Shown here piece by piece: positions 10,570 through 17,618 of a stretch of 28,899 nucleotides of DNA; positions within the stretch are counted from its first letter, which is position 1; the number at the start of each line of letters is the position of its first letter. Origin of the DNA: JAICUY01 sp035708065. GTDB lineage: Bacteria > Chloroflexota > Limnocylindria > QHBO01. The stretch covers positions 1 to 28,899 of the forward strand of contig DASSTC010000009.1 in assembly GCA_035708065.1 (NCBI GenBank). The letters are read 5' to 3'. The notes beneath the pieces were generated by a model. The model was not told the DNA's origin and ran no database searches. It worked only from the letters and a program-made list of their open reading frames with translations. Both the position numbers and the translations under genes were made by a program.

Positions 10570-10730
10570 TTCCCACTGAGCGGGCGTATCGGCCAGGCAG
10601 CCAGGCTGGACACCTGAACCTGACGTCCTTGTTGGCCGATCTTCCCGTTAGCTGGGACAAACGGCCAACAGGCACCCTGATTCGACACTTCGTCGATGGC
10701 TCGTTGACCGATACGCCCGCTGGCTGGGAA
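10570..10730. repeat. Interspersed inverted-repeat element, copy A
   Basis: This 161-bp non-coding element fills the convergent rodA/permease intergenic region. Its ends are imperfect inverted repeats: 10570-10594 (key core GCGGGCGTATCGGCC) and the complement of 10706-10730 agree at 21 of 25 positions. The middle (10631-10669) contains an 8-bp perfect inverted pair GTTGGCCG/CGGCCAAC enclosing a further degenerate copy of the end motif. Copy B at 20553-20714 shares the left end at 23 of 25 positions. Internal landmarks sit at the same offsets in both copies: GTTGGCCG at +61 and TGATTCGAC or TGATCCGAC at +108. No ORF of note and no target-site duplication are visible. Confidence 0.8.
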
Positions 10731-10734
10731 TGGC

Positions 10735-10753
10735 GACCGATCTGAGATCGGTC
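10735..10753. terminator. Hairpin between convergent rodA and permease genes
   Basis: A perfect 8-bp stem GACCGATC/GATCGGTC encloses a TGA loop. It lies between the repeat element and the stop codon of the convergent permease gene, which it overlaps. There is no U-tract on either strand, so it may be an intrinsic-like bidirectional terminator or simply an RNA 3'-end stabiliser. Confidence 0.45.
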
Positions 10754-11948
10754 AGGCGGCGTCGCTGGGATCGGCAGATGCGTCCGCCGCCGCCGGCGCC
10801 GGAGCCGCATCCGCCTCCTCGGCCGCCGCGGGAAGCGCACCGTGGACAGCCAGCTGGAAGGCGGGCAGCGGCGGCTGGCCGGAGAAGCGATGGAAGCCGT
10901 ATCGGTACAGGTCGCGCCCGGATGCCACGGCGGGAGCGGCCAGGATCGCGCCGCCGAGGCCGAACAGCGCGCCGCCGACGACCAGCGACAGGATGACGAC
11001 CGCCGGGTGCAGGTCGACGGCGTCGCCCATCACCTTCGGGACCAGGATGTTGTTCTCGAGCTGCTGGATCCCGGTGTACACGATCACGACGCCGACCGCG
11101 GCGGCCGGCGAGACCGTCAGGGCGACGAGCAGGGCCGGAATGGCCGAGATGATCGGGCCGATGATCGGGAACCACTCGAGCACGCCGGCGATGAGCGCCA
11201 GCACGAGCGTGAACTGGCCGAAAGCGCCGAAGCCGACCAGGGTGAGGATGGTCAGGCCGATCACCGTCGCGACGAAGATCGAGGCGCCGAGGAGGAGCTG
11301 CCCGCGAACCCATCGGCCCCCGACCCGGGCGAGGATGGCCAGGATGTTCTCGCCGTCCGGGCGCCACGAGGGCGGCAGCGCGCCCGCGACCGCGCGCGGG
11401 AAGGACTCGCGGTCCTTCAGGACGAAGAAGAGCCAGACCGGGATGACGACCAGGCCGAGGATGAAGGTCGCGGTGCGCACCAGCGTCGTGAGCGTCGGTC
11501 CGATGATGCCCTGGATCACCGATCCGAGCGCCTGCTGACCGCGCGTGATCGAGGCGTCGAGCATGTCGCGCAGCTCGGGCGGCAGCGGGATGGATCGGTA
11601 CCAGTCCTCGATGCCGCGCTCGACGTTGGTGATCGAGGCGCCCAGCTCCGGCAGATGGTCGATGAACTGGCGCGTCTGGGCGGCAATCGGCGGAATGGCG
11701 AAGGCGATCACCAGCCAGGCGAGCGCGACCACGATGGCGTACATCGCCAGCACGCCGCCCCAGCGCGGGATGCCCAACCGCTGCAGCCGGGTGACGCCGG
11801 GGTCGAGTACGAACGCCAGTGCAAGGCCGATGAAGAAGGCCGGCAATGCGCCGCGCGCGGTCCACAGCAGCCACGCGACGAGAACGATCATCGCCAGGGC
11901 GAAGATCGAAAGCCGATGCCGCCGGATCGCGCCGAAGAGGTCAGCCAT
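10752..11948 (-). CDS. AI-2E family (UPF0118) membrane transporter
   Basis: This 398-residue polytopic membrane protein is of the AI-2E/UPF0118 superfamily, whose members include exporters and Na+/H+ antiporters. The N-terminus has paired hydrophobic helices (LSIFALAMIVLVAWLLW, then LPAFFIGLALAFVLDPGV). A cytoplasmic coiled region follows. The conserved C-terminal core reads GVLEWFPIIGPIISAIPA, QQLENNILVPKVMG and LHPAVVILSLVVGG. The substrate cannot be inferred. The last 30 or so residues are an Ala/Asp/Pro-rich tail of low complexity. The ATG at 11948 lies 8 nt after a TAGGAT hexamer with no Shine-Dalgarno between them, implying a leaderless transcript. It is convergent with rodA and divergent from the DUF2344 gene. 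Confidence 0.9.
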   Translation of the reverse strand: MADLFGAIRRHRLSIFALAMIVLVAWLLWTARGALPAFFIGLALAFVLDPGVTRLQRLGIPRWGGVLAMYAIVVALAWLVIAFAIPPIAAQTRQFIDHLPELGASITNVERGIEDWYRSIPLPPELRDMLDASITRGQQALGSVIQGIIGPTLTTLVRTATFILGLVVIPVWLFFVLKDRESFPRAVAGALPPSWRPDGENILAILARVGGRWVRGQLLLGASIFVATVIGLTILTLVGFGAFGQFTLVLALIAGVLEWFPIIGPIISAIPALLVALTVSPAAAVGVVIVYTGIQQLENNILVPKVMGDAVDLHPAVVILSLVVGGALFGLGGAILAAPAVASGRDLYRYGFHRFSGQPPLPAFQLAVHGALPAAAEEADAAPAPAAADASADPSDAA

Positions 11949-11956
11949 GGGCGGTC

Positions 11957-11962
11957 ATCCTA
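11957..11962 (-). promoter_or_regulatory. -10-like hexamer, leaderless start of the permease gene
   Basis: The minus strand reads TAGGAT, eight bases before the permease ATG. At this distance the transcript would begin at or next to the start codon. No recognisable -35 element is seen. Confidence 0.5.
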
Positions 11963-11993
11963 GCCGAGGGTGGTCGCGGACCGATGCGACGGG

Positions 11994-11999
11994 TACCAT
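11994..11999 (+). promoter_or_regulatory. -10-like hexamer before the DUF2344 gene
   Basis: TACCAT lies 11 bases upstream of the ATG at 12011, on the opposite strand from the permease promoter, making a compact divergent pair. It favours the ATG at 12011 over the in-frame ATG at 11984, which lies upstream of the hexamer. Confidence 0.4.
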
Positions 12000-12010
12000 T
12001 CCCGTTCGCC

Positions 12011-12724
12011 ATGAAAGATGCACACGACGGCCAGCCGCGGCAGCGCTGGCAGCTCCTCTTCGCCCGCCACGACCCGGCACTGCGCATGCGCCAGGCCGAG
12101 ATGGTCGACGAGTTCGAGCGCGTCTTCAAGGAGGCAGGACTGCCGCTGGCCTACACGAACGCCCAGAAGCCGCGGCCGCGGCTGAAGCTCGCCGCCAACC
12201 CGCCGGTCGGCATCGAGCTGAAGGGCGAGGTGCTGGATGCCTACTTCGACGAGCTCGTGCCGGCCGATCGGATCAACGCCGCCGGCGACCTGCTCGCTGA
12301 CGGCCTGCAGATCGTCGACGCGCGCGAGGTGTGGCACGGCTTTCCGTCGGCCGCCTCCCAGCTGCGCGGGGCCGAGTACGAGATCAGCGTGCGTGGCGAC
12401 GATGAGCTCACCAGCGACGCGCTGCGCGGCGCGGTGGTTCGTCTCCTCGCCGCGCCCCGACTCATCGGGAAGCGGCGTCGTGGCGAGAGCGAGCGTCGCA
12501 GTGACGCCGGGCCTCGCGACCTGCGCCCGTACGTCGAGGACGTCGAGGTGCTCGAGGTGAACGAGGAGGAGCATCGCGCGCGCCTGCGGATGGTGCTGCG
12601 CCTGGACCCCAGCGGGGCCGGTCGGCCGGAGGACGTGATCCACGCCCTGGACCTGCCGCTGCGCACCGAGAGCGCCGTCCGCAGCCGCCTCCTCTTCGTT
12701 GACACTCCCCCGATCGCCCGGTAG
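12011..12724 (+). CDS. DUF2344 / TIGR03936-type radical-SAM-linked protein
   Basis: This 237-residue protein opens with QRWQLLFARHDPALRMRQAEMVDEFERVFKEAG and continues with LPLAYTNAQKPRPRL. This matches the DUF2344 domain that is fused to or encoded beside a B12-binding radical SAM protein, next to rng, rplU and rpmA in many Gram-positives and Chloroflexi. The second half has a basic segment (RLIGKRRRGESERR) and a C-terminal beta-rich part. The function is unknown; a role linked to tRNA or ribosome maturation has been suggested only from context. The rplU-rpmA neighbours fit, but the radical SAM partner and rng are missing here. The stop codon TAG forms the first three bases of the rplU -10 hexamer. 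Confidence 0.85.
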   Translation: MKDAHDGQPRQRWQLLFARHDPALRMRQAEMVDEFERVFKEAGLPLAYTNAQKPRPRLKLAANPPVGIELKGEVLDAYFDELVPADRINAAGDLLADGLQIVDAREVWHGFPSAASQLRGAEYEISVRGDDELTSDALRGAVVRLLAAPRLIGKRRRGESERRSDAGPRDLRPYVEDVEVLEVNEEEHRARLRMVLRLDPSGAGRPEDVIHALDLPLRTESAVRSRLLFVDTPPIAR

Positions 12725-12727
12725 ACT
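12699..12727 (+). promoter_or_regulatory. rplU operon promoter
   Basis: A perfect -35 TTGACA (12699-12704) is separated by 17 bp from the -10 TAGACT (12722-12727). It is the strongest promoter match in the window. It lies inside the 3' end of the DUF2344 gene, whose stop codon overlaps the -10. It should drive rplU, rpmA and probably the following rpmE-DUF1385-prfA-prmC genes. Confidence 0.85.
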
Positions 12728-12806
12728 CTCCTATCCCGCGGGCTTGTCCAAGGCCCGCTTCGCCGTGCGTCGGCGATTGGTCCACGAACACCCCACGGAG
12801 AGAGTC
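12728..12806 (+). ncRNA. Structured 5' leader of rplU (possible L21 leader)
   Basis: About 75 nt lie between the predicted transcription start and the rplU ATG, unusually long for this genome region. They hold two hairpins: GCGGGC/GCCCGC at 12738-12758 (extendable by two further pairs) and CGCCG/CGGCG at 12761-12775. A GGAG Shine-Dalgarno follows about 6 nt before the ATG. Ribosomal-protein autoregulatory leaders occur before rplU in other bacteria. Whether this one binds bL21 is inference, and I do not claim homology with the Bacillus class. Confidence 0.4.
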
Positions 12807-13394
12807 ATGTACGCCGTCGTCAGCTCCGGCGGAAAGCAGTATCGCGTCGAGGCGGGCAGCGAGCTCATCGTTGAGCGCATTGCCGGTGAGCCCGGTGCAT
12901 CGGTCACCTTCGATCGGGTCCTGCTGATCGGCGATGGCGACGACGTGACGGTCGGCACGCCCACCGTCAGCGGCGCCTCGGTGAGCGGCACGCTCCTCGG
13001 CGAGGAGCTCGGTCCCAAGCTCGTCATCTTCAAGTTCAAGCAGAAGGTCAAGTACCGTCGCCGCACCGGTCATCGACAGCACCTGGTGCGCGTTCGAATC
13101 GACGAGATCAACGCGTCGGGCAAGCGCTCGAGCCGGGCCGCCGAACCGAAGGCGGACGCGAAGCCTGCCGAGCCGAAGGACGCGGCGACGGCCGAGGCAG
13201 CCGCACCGGCCGAGAAGCCAACGCGCAAGCCGCGCGCTGCATCGGCCAAGGCGAGCAAGGAGAGCAAGGCGAGCGCATCGGTCAAGTCGACGCCGGTCGA
13301 GGCGAAGCCGTCGGAGGCGAAGGCGACCGAGACCGAGAAGCCGAAGCGCAAAGCGCGGGCGAAGGCCGCGGCCGAGAAGCCGGCGGAGGAGTAA
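12807..13394 (+). CDS. rplU: Large-subunit ribosomal protein bL21 with long basic tail
   Basis: The first 103 or so residues are a normal bL21: MYAVVSSGGKQYRVEAGSEL, VGTPTVSGASVSG, and KFKQKVKYRRRTGHRQHL, which contacts 23S rRNA. The typical protein ends near IDEI. Here it continues for about 90 residues of Ala/Lys/Pro/Glu-rich, low-complexity sequence with KPRAASAKASK and KPKRKARAKAAAEK segments, giving 195 residues. The tail is presumably disordered and could bind RNA, but its role is unknown. The ATG at 12807 is supported by GGAG at 12797-12800. It is the first gene of a translation operon, with rpmA six bases downstream. Confidence 0.97.
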   Translation: MYAVVSSGGKQYRVEAGSELIVERIAGEPGASVTFDRVLLIGDGDDVTVGTPTVSGASVSGTLLGEELGPKLVIFKFKQKVKYRRRTGHRQHLVRVRIDEINASGKRSSRAAEPKADAKPAEPKDAATAEAAAPAEKPTRKPRAASAKASKESKASASVKSTPVEAKPSEAKATETEKPKRKARAKAAAEKPAEE

Positions 13395-13400
13395 TCAGGA

Positions 13401-13676
13401 ATGGCACACAAGAAGGCAGGCAGCTCGTCGCGCAACGGTCGCGACAGTGTCGGCCAGCGACTCGGCGTGAAGCGCGGCGATGGCCAGCAGGTCCTCGCCG
13501 GCACGATCATCGTGCGGCAGCGCGGTAGCACGTTCCATCCCGGCGAGAACGTCGGCATGGGACGGGATTACACCCTGTTCGCCACCGCCGATGGCAAGGT
13601 CAAGTTCAGCCACGAGACGCGCGATCGAAAGCGCGTGAGCATCGTCGTCGCCGAGGCCGCCGCCGCACAGGCGTGA
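13401..13676 (+). CDS. rpmA: Large-subunit ribosomal protein bL27
   Basis: This 91-residue bL27 opens MAHKKAGSSSRNGRDSVGQR, the standard N-terminus that reaches the peptidyl-transferase centre. GDGQQVLAGTIIVRQRG, HPGENVGMGRDYTLFA and a basic KVKFSHETRDRKRV follow. It lacks the short N-terminal prepeptide that is cleaved in Firmicutes, so no Prp-type protease is required. The ATG lies six bases after rplU, with AGGA immediately upstream. The rplU-rpmA pair is nearly universal. Confidence 0.97.
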   Translation: MAHKKAGSSSRNGRDSVGQRLGVKRGDGQQVLAGTIIVRQRGSTFHPGENVGMGRDYTLFATADGKVKFSHETRDRKRVSIVVAEAAAAQA

Positions 13677-13704
13677 GCCCGGGACCGATGCAGGAGCCCC
13701 AGTC

Positions 13705-13911
13705 ATGAAGCCGGATATCCATCCCACCTATCACCAGGCGCAAGTCCAGTGCGTGTGCGGTAACTCGTTCACCGTCGGGTCGACCGCCGAATCGATCAAG
13801 GTCGAGGTGTGCTCGAACTGCCACCCGTTCTACACGGGCACGCAGAACATCGTCGACACGGCCGGCCAGGTCGAGCGCTTCCAGCGGCGCCTCGAGCGCT
13901 CGCTGCGCTGA
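13705..13911 (+). CDS. rpmE: Large-subunit ribosomal protein bL31 (zinc-binding form)
   Basis: This 68-residue bL31 begins MKPDIHPTYHQAQVQCVCGN. It has the CxC plus CxxC pattern (CVCGNSF, then EVCSNCHPFYTG) of the zinc-containing C+ paralogue, followed by a basic C-terminal helix. It lies at the subunit interface near the central protuberance. A GGAG about 10 nt upstream (AGGAGCCCCAGTC before ATG) supports the start. The order rpmE-DUF1385-prfA-prmC is conserved in many Gram-positive-related lineages. Confidence 0.96.
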   Translation: MKPDIHPTYHQAQVQCVCGNSFTVGSTAESIKVEVCSNCHPFYTGTQNIVDTAGQVERFQRRLERSLR

Positions 13912-13919
13912 GCGCGCCC

Positions 13920-14996
13920 ATGCGCCGGCCCGGCAGGTCGTGGCCGGCGCTGCTTGCGCCGCACCTCCTCTTCCTCATCCCCGAGCTGCTGATTGCCACG
14001 GGGCCGTTCGTCATCCAGTCGATCGGCACCGTGGCGGGCAGAGCTCGCTTCCGCATGCCCGACTTCTTCTACGGCGGGCAGGCGCTCATCGAGGGCGTCA
14101 TGATGCGCGGCCGGACGACCGTGGCCATGAGCGTGCGGCCGCCGGACGGCAGCATCCGCACCCTGTCCGAGGAGCTGCCCGCTGCGCTGGTCCACGGCCG
14201 CTTCGTGAAGGTGCCCTTCGTCCGCGGCGTGTTCGTCCTGTACGAAACGCTGGTGATCGGCACGCGGATGCTGATGCGCTCGGCCGCGATCGCCGCCGAA
14301 GGCGAGGACATCCAGATCAGCAAGGGAACGATGATCGGGGCGATGGTCGCGTCCATCGGCTTCGCCGTGGCCCTCTTCTTCGTCCTGCCGCTCTTCCTGT
14401 CGACGTTCGCCGAGAACGCGACTGACAGTGACCTGCTGGCCAACCTGGCCGAGGGGCTGATCCGGCTGGCGATCTTCATCGGCTATATCGCGCTGATCGG
14501 CATGATGCCCGATATCCGGCGCGTTTTCGCCTACCACGGCGCAGAGCACAAGGCGATCAGCGCCCACGAGGCGCGCGAGCCGCTGACGCCCGAGGCCGTC
14601 GACCGATTCAGCACGGCACACACCCGATGCGGCACGACCTTCATCCTCATCGTGGTCGTGATCAGCATCTTCTTCTTCGGCCTCATTCCCCGCGAGGGCG
14701 TGCCGATCTGGGCGCTGGCCCTGTCGAGGGTGATCCTCGTGCCGATCATCGCGGCGGTCGGCTACGAGCTCGTCCGGTTCGGCGCGAAGCACTACGGCAA
14801 TGCCGTCGTGCGCGCGATCTACACGCCGGGCCTGTGGCTGCAGTCGCTCACCACCCGGCAGCCGGACCACTCGATGCTCGAGGTCAGCATCGCCTCGCTG
14901 AATTCCTGCCTGGCCTCCGACCGGCGTGCCGACGACGCCGCCTCCGCCGAGCCGACCGCCGCGGTCGTCGACCCGACCGCCGGCATCATCCCCTGA
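13920..14996 (+). CDS. DUF1385 (YqhQ-like) membrane protein
   Basis: The domain signature FYGGQALIEGVMMRG begins near residue 48. FVRGVFVLYETLVIGTRML follows, then membrane helices (MVASIGFAVALFFVLPLFL and others), FAYHGAEHKAI and HTRCGTTFILIVVVISIFFF. The His/Glu and Cys positions suggest metal binding, a family-level idea without proven function. The ATG at 13920 (358 aa) adds a hydrophobic N-terminal helix unusual for the family. An internal ATG at 14056, just before the DUF1385 motif, would give the common length, and neither has a strong ribosome-binding site. The C-terminal 30 residues are low-complexity. Its place between rpmE and prfA is conserved in Clostridia and relatives. Confidence 0.85.
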   Translation: MRRPGRSWPALLAPHLLFLIPELLIATGPFVIQSIGTVAGRARFRMPDFFYGGQALIEGVMMRGRTTVAMSVRPPDGSIRTLSEELPAALVHGRFVKVPFVRGVFVLYETLVIGTRMLMRSAAIAAEGEDIQISKGTMIGAMVASIGFAVALFFVLPLFLSTFAENATDSDLLANLAEGLIRLAIFIGYIALIGMMPDIRRVFAYHGAEHKAISAHEAREPLTPEAVDRFSTAHTRCGTTFILIVVVISIFFFGLIPREGVPIWALALSRVILVPIIAAVGYELVRFGAKHYGNAVVRAIYTPGLWLQSLTTRQPDHSMLEVSIASLNSCLASDRRADDAASAEPTAAVVDPTAGIIP

Positions 14997-15003
14997 GCCG
15001 CGC

Positions 15004-16083
15004 ATGATCGATCGCCTGCGGGAGATCGCATCGCGCTACGAGGAGGTCGCCGGACTGCTGGCGACCCCCGAAGTCGGCAACGACCCGTCGCTGCTGGAGC
15101 AGTACGGCCGCGAGCTGGCGCGGCTCGAGCCGGTGGTCGGCGCGTTTCACTCGTGGACATCGGTGCGGGAGCAGCTCGAGGCGGCGCGCGAGATGCTTCA
15201 CGACCCCGACGAGGAGGTCCGCGCCATGGCCCGCGAGGAGGTCGAGTCACTCGAGGCGCAGGAGCAGCTGCTTTCCGAGGAGCTGCGCGCGCTGATCGTG
15301 CCGCGCGACCCGAACGACGAGCGCAACGTGATCCTCGAGGTGCGGGCCGGCGCCGGGGGCGAGGAGGCCGCACTGTTCGCCGCCGACCTGTTCCGCATGT
15401 ACGCGCGCTACGCCGAGCGGCACCGCTGGAAGGTCGAGCTGCTGTCGTCGAGCGAGAGCGAGGCCGGCGGCTTCAAGGAGGCGATCGCGGAGGTCCGTGG
15501 GGACGGCGCCTTCTCGCGCCTGAAGTACGAGAGTGGCGTCCACCGCGTGCAGCGCGTCCCCGTCACCGAGGCATCGGGCCGGATTCACACCTCGACCGCC
15601 ACGGTGAGCGTGTTGCCCGAGGCCGATGAGGTCGAGCTCGACATCCCCGAGAAGGACCTGCGCATCGACGTGTATCGGTCGAGCGGTCCGGGCGGCCAGA
15701 GCGTCAACACCACCGACAGCGCGGTGCGCGTCACGCACCTGCCGACCGGCCTGATCGTCGCGATCCAGGACGAGAAGAGCCAGCACAAGAACAAGGCCAA
15801 GGCGCTCTCCGTCCTGCGGGCGCGACTCCTCGAGATCGAGCAGCAGCGCCAGGCGGAAGAGCGCGGCGAGGCGCGGCGTTCGCAGGTCGGCAGCGGCGAG
15901 CGCGCCGAGAAGATCCGCACGTACAACTTCCCCGACGACCGGGTGACCGACCACCGCATCGGCGTCACCGTGCACAACCTGCCCGGCCTGCTGGAGGGCG
16001 ACCTCGACCGGCTCGTCGAGCCACTCGCCGAACGCGACCAGGCCGAACGGCTGGCGGCCATCGGGGGCGATGGCTCGCTCTGA
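15004..16083 (+). CDS. prfA: Peptide chain release factor 1
   Basis: This 359-residue class I release factor catalyses termination at UAA and UAG. The helical N-terminal domain is followed by ILEVRAGAGGEEAALFA. The codon-reading tripeptide PVT (186-188, in RVQRVPVTEASGR) identifies RF1; RF2 would have SPF. SSGPGGQSVNTTDSAVR carries the GGQ motif (230-232) that triggers peptidyl-tRNA hydrolysis. The ATG at 15004 is seven bases after the DUF1385 stop. The end overlaps prmC by 14 bases, so the factor and its modifying methyltransferase are translationally linked. Confidence 0.97.
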   Translation: MIDRLREIASRYEEVAGLLATPEVGNDPSLLEQYGRELARLEPVVGAFHSWTSVREQLEAAREMLHDPDEEVRAMAREEVESLEAQEQLLSEELRALIVPRDPNDERNVILEVRAGAGGEEAALFAADLFRMYARYAERHRWKVELLSSSESEAGGFKEAIAEVRGDGAFSRLKYESGVHRVQRVPVTEASGRIHTSTATVSVLPEADEVELDIPEKDLRIDVYRSSGPGGQSVNTTDSAVRVTHLPTGLIVAIQDEKSQHKNKAKALSVLRARLLEIEQQRQAEERGEARRSQVGSGERAEKIRTYNFPDDRVTDHRIGVTVHNLPGLLEGDLDRLVEPLAERDQAERLAAIGGDGSL

Positions 16084-16978
16084 CCTCCAGCCGCCGACGG
16101 TCGCGGCTGCGGTGACCGATGCGGCCGAGCGCCTCCGCTCGGCCGGCGTGCCCACGCCGCGGCTGGATGCCGAGCTGCTCGTCGCGCACCTGTTCGATCG
16201 GGAGCGCACCTGGCTGCATGCCCATCCGGAGGTCGCGGTCGCACCGGACGATGCGGCGCTGCTGGACGGCTGGGTTGCGCGGCGGGGGGCCGGTGAGCCG
16301 GTCGCCTACATCCGCGGCTACAAGGAATGGTTCTCGCTGCGCGTGGCCACCGATCGGCGTGCCCTCATCCCGCGTCCCGAGACCGAGCTGCTGGCCGAGG
16401 CGGCGATCGCCGAGATCGCCGCGCGCCTGGTCCGCGACCACGAGCCGATCGTCGCCTGGGACGTGGCCACGGGGAGTGGCGCGGTTGCCCTCGCGCTGGC
16501 ACTGCGCTTCCGGACGGCGTTGCGCCTCGGCAGGCTGCGGCTGGTGGCCAGCGACGTGTCTCCCGACGCGCTGGAACTCGCCTCCGAGAACCTGGCCGTC
16601 CACGGCGTCTCCGGGGTCGTGTCGCTGGCGGGCGGCGATCTGCTCGAGCCGGTGAGCGAGCTGTCGGTGGTGCCCGACGTCCTGAGCGCCAACCTACCCT
16701 ACGTTCGCTCCGATGAGGTCGAACGGGCTGAGGGCAGCCTTGCCTACGAGCCGCGCGCCGCGCTCGACGGCGGTCCGGACGGTCTGGACGTCGTGCGCCG
16801 CCTGGTCGCGCAGCTCCCCGAGCGGCTGGCCGCGGCCAGCGTCGCGCTGCTGGAGGTCGGCGCGGGCCAGGCGGAAGCGACGCGCGCCCTGGTCGCGGCG
16901 CTGCCGATGCGCTCCGTGGTCACCATCCTCCCCGACCTCGCCGGGATCGACCGCGTGGTGCGCGTCGCGCGGCTGTAA
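16070..16978 (+). CDS. prmC: Release factor glutamine methyltransferase
   Basis: This 302-residue PrmC/HemK homologue methylates the Gln of the release-factor GGQ motif using S-adenosylmethionine. The N-terminal helical domain has TPRLDAELLVAHL and GEPVAYIRGYKEWFSL. The methyltransferase domain has LIPRPETELL, a SAM-binding motif I VAWDVATGSGAVALALA, and YEPRAALDGGPDGLDVVRRL. The catalytic NPPY motif reads N-L-P-Y (residues 208-211). The ATG at 16070 lies inside the end of prfA, and its substrate gene is the immediate neighbour, which makes the assignment firm. Confidence 0.95.
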   Translation: MARSDLQPPTVAAAVTDAAERLRSAGVPTPRLDAELLVAHLFDRERTWLHAHPEVAVAPDDAALLDGWVARRGAGEPVAYIRGYKEWFSLRVATDRRALIPRPETELLAEAAIAEIAARLVRDHEPIVAWDVATGSGAVALALALRFRTALRLGRLRLVASDVSPDALELASENLAVHGVSGVVSLAGGDLLEPVSELSVVPDVLSANLPYVRSDEVERAEGSLAYEPRAALDGGPDGLDVVRRLVAQLPERLAAASVALLEVGAGQAEATRALVAALPMRSVVTILPDLAGIDRVVRVARL

Positions 16979-16983
16979 CCGAC

Positions 16984-16989
16984 TAGCAT
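16984..16989 (+). promoter_or_regulatory. -10-like hexamer, leaderless start of tsaC
   Basis: TAGCAT lies seven bases before the tsaC ATG in the 18-nt gap after prmC. There is no Shine-Dalgarno, so a transcript starting here would be leaderless. The gene may also be read through from the upstream operon. Confidence 0.5.
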
Positions 16990-16996
16990 CGGTCGC

Positions 16997-17614
16997 ATGA
17001 CGGAGCGCGTGCGGGCCGACGAGGCCGGGATCAGCCAGGCGGTGGCGGTGCTGCGCGACGGCGGGCTGGTCGCCTTTCCGACCGACACGGTGTATGGCAT
17101 CGGCTGCATGGCGGGCAACGACGAGGCGCTCGAGGCGATCTTCGTCGCCAAGCGCCGGCCGCCGGAGAAGCGGGTCCCGTTGCTCGCGGCGTCGCTCGAG
17201 CAGGCCGCGGAGCGCGGCTACCGTGCGGACGAGCGAGCGCGGCGCCTGGCGGATCGCTTCTGGCCGGGCGGGCTGACCCTCGTCCTGCCGAGCGGTGGGC
17301 CCGGCGGCGGCGATGGCGAAAGCCAGGCGTTCCGCGTGCCCGATCATCCGGTGGCGCTCGCGCTCATCGAGCGGGCCGGGCCGCTGGCGACGTCGAGCGC
17401 GAACCGCAGCGGCGAGCCCGAGACCTACGAGGCCGATGACGTCGCCGTCGCCTTCGCCGACAGCGACCTCCTCGACGTCATCCTGGATGGTGGGGCCGTG
17501 CCGGGCGGGGTCGCCTCGTCGGTCCTCGACCTGAGCGTGCATCCGGCGCGACTGGTGCGCGAGGGCGCGATCGGTCGGGCGGAGCTCGAGGCGGTGATCG
17601 GACCGATAGACTGA
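16997..17614 (+). CDS. tsaC: L-threonylcarbamoyladenylate synthase (Sua5/YrdC/YciO family)
   Basis: This 205-residue YrdC-domain protein makes L-threonylcarbamoyl-AMP from threonine, bicarbonate and ATP, the first step of the t6A37 tRNA modification. Motifs are GGLVAFPTDTVYGIGCMA, the basic KRRPPEKRVPLLA, FWPGGLTLVLP and GPLATSSANRSGEPE. The length is that of a single YrdC domain without the Sua5 C-terminal domain. The usual order prmC-tsaC-rpiB is common in Gram-positive-related bacteria. Its stop overlaps the rpiB -10 hexamer. Confidence 0.93.
   Translation: MTERVRADEAGISQAVAVLRDGGLVAFPTDTVYGIGCMAGNDEALEAIFVAKRRPPEKRVPLLAASLEQAAERGYRADERARRLADRFWPGGLTLVLPSGGPGGGDGESQAFRVPDHPVALALIERAGPLATSSANRSGEPETYEADDVAVAFADSDLLDVILDGGAVPGGVASSVLDLSVHPARLVREGAIGRAELEAVIGPID
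17607..17612 (+). promoter_or_regulatory. -10-like hexamer, leaderless start of rpiB
   Basis: TAGACT overlaps the last codons of tsaC and lies six bases before the rpiB GTG. With normal -10 to +1 spacing the transcript would begin at the GTG. No -35 element is visible. Confidence 0.5.
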
Positions 17615-17618
17615 CGGC

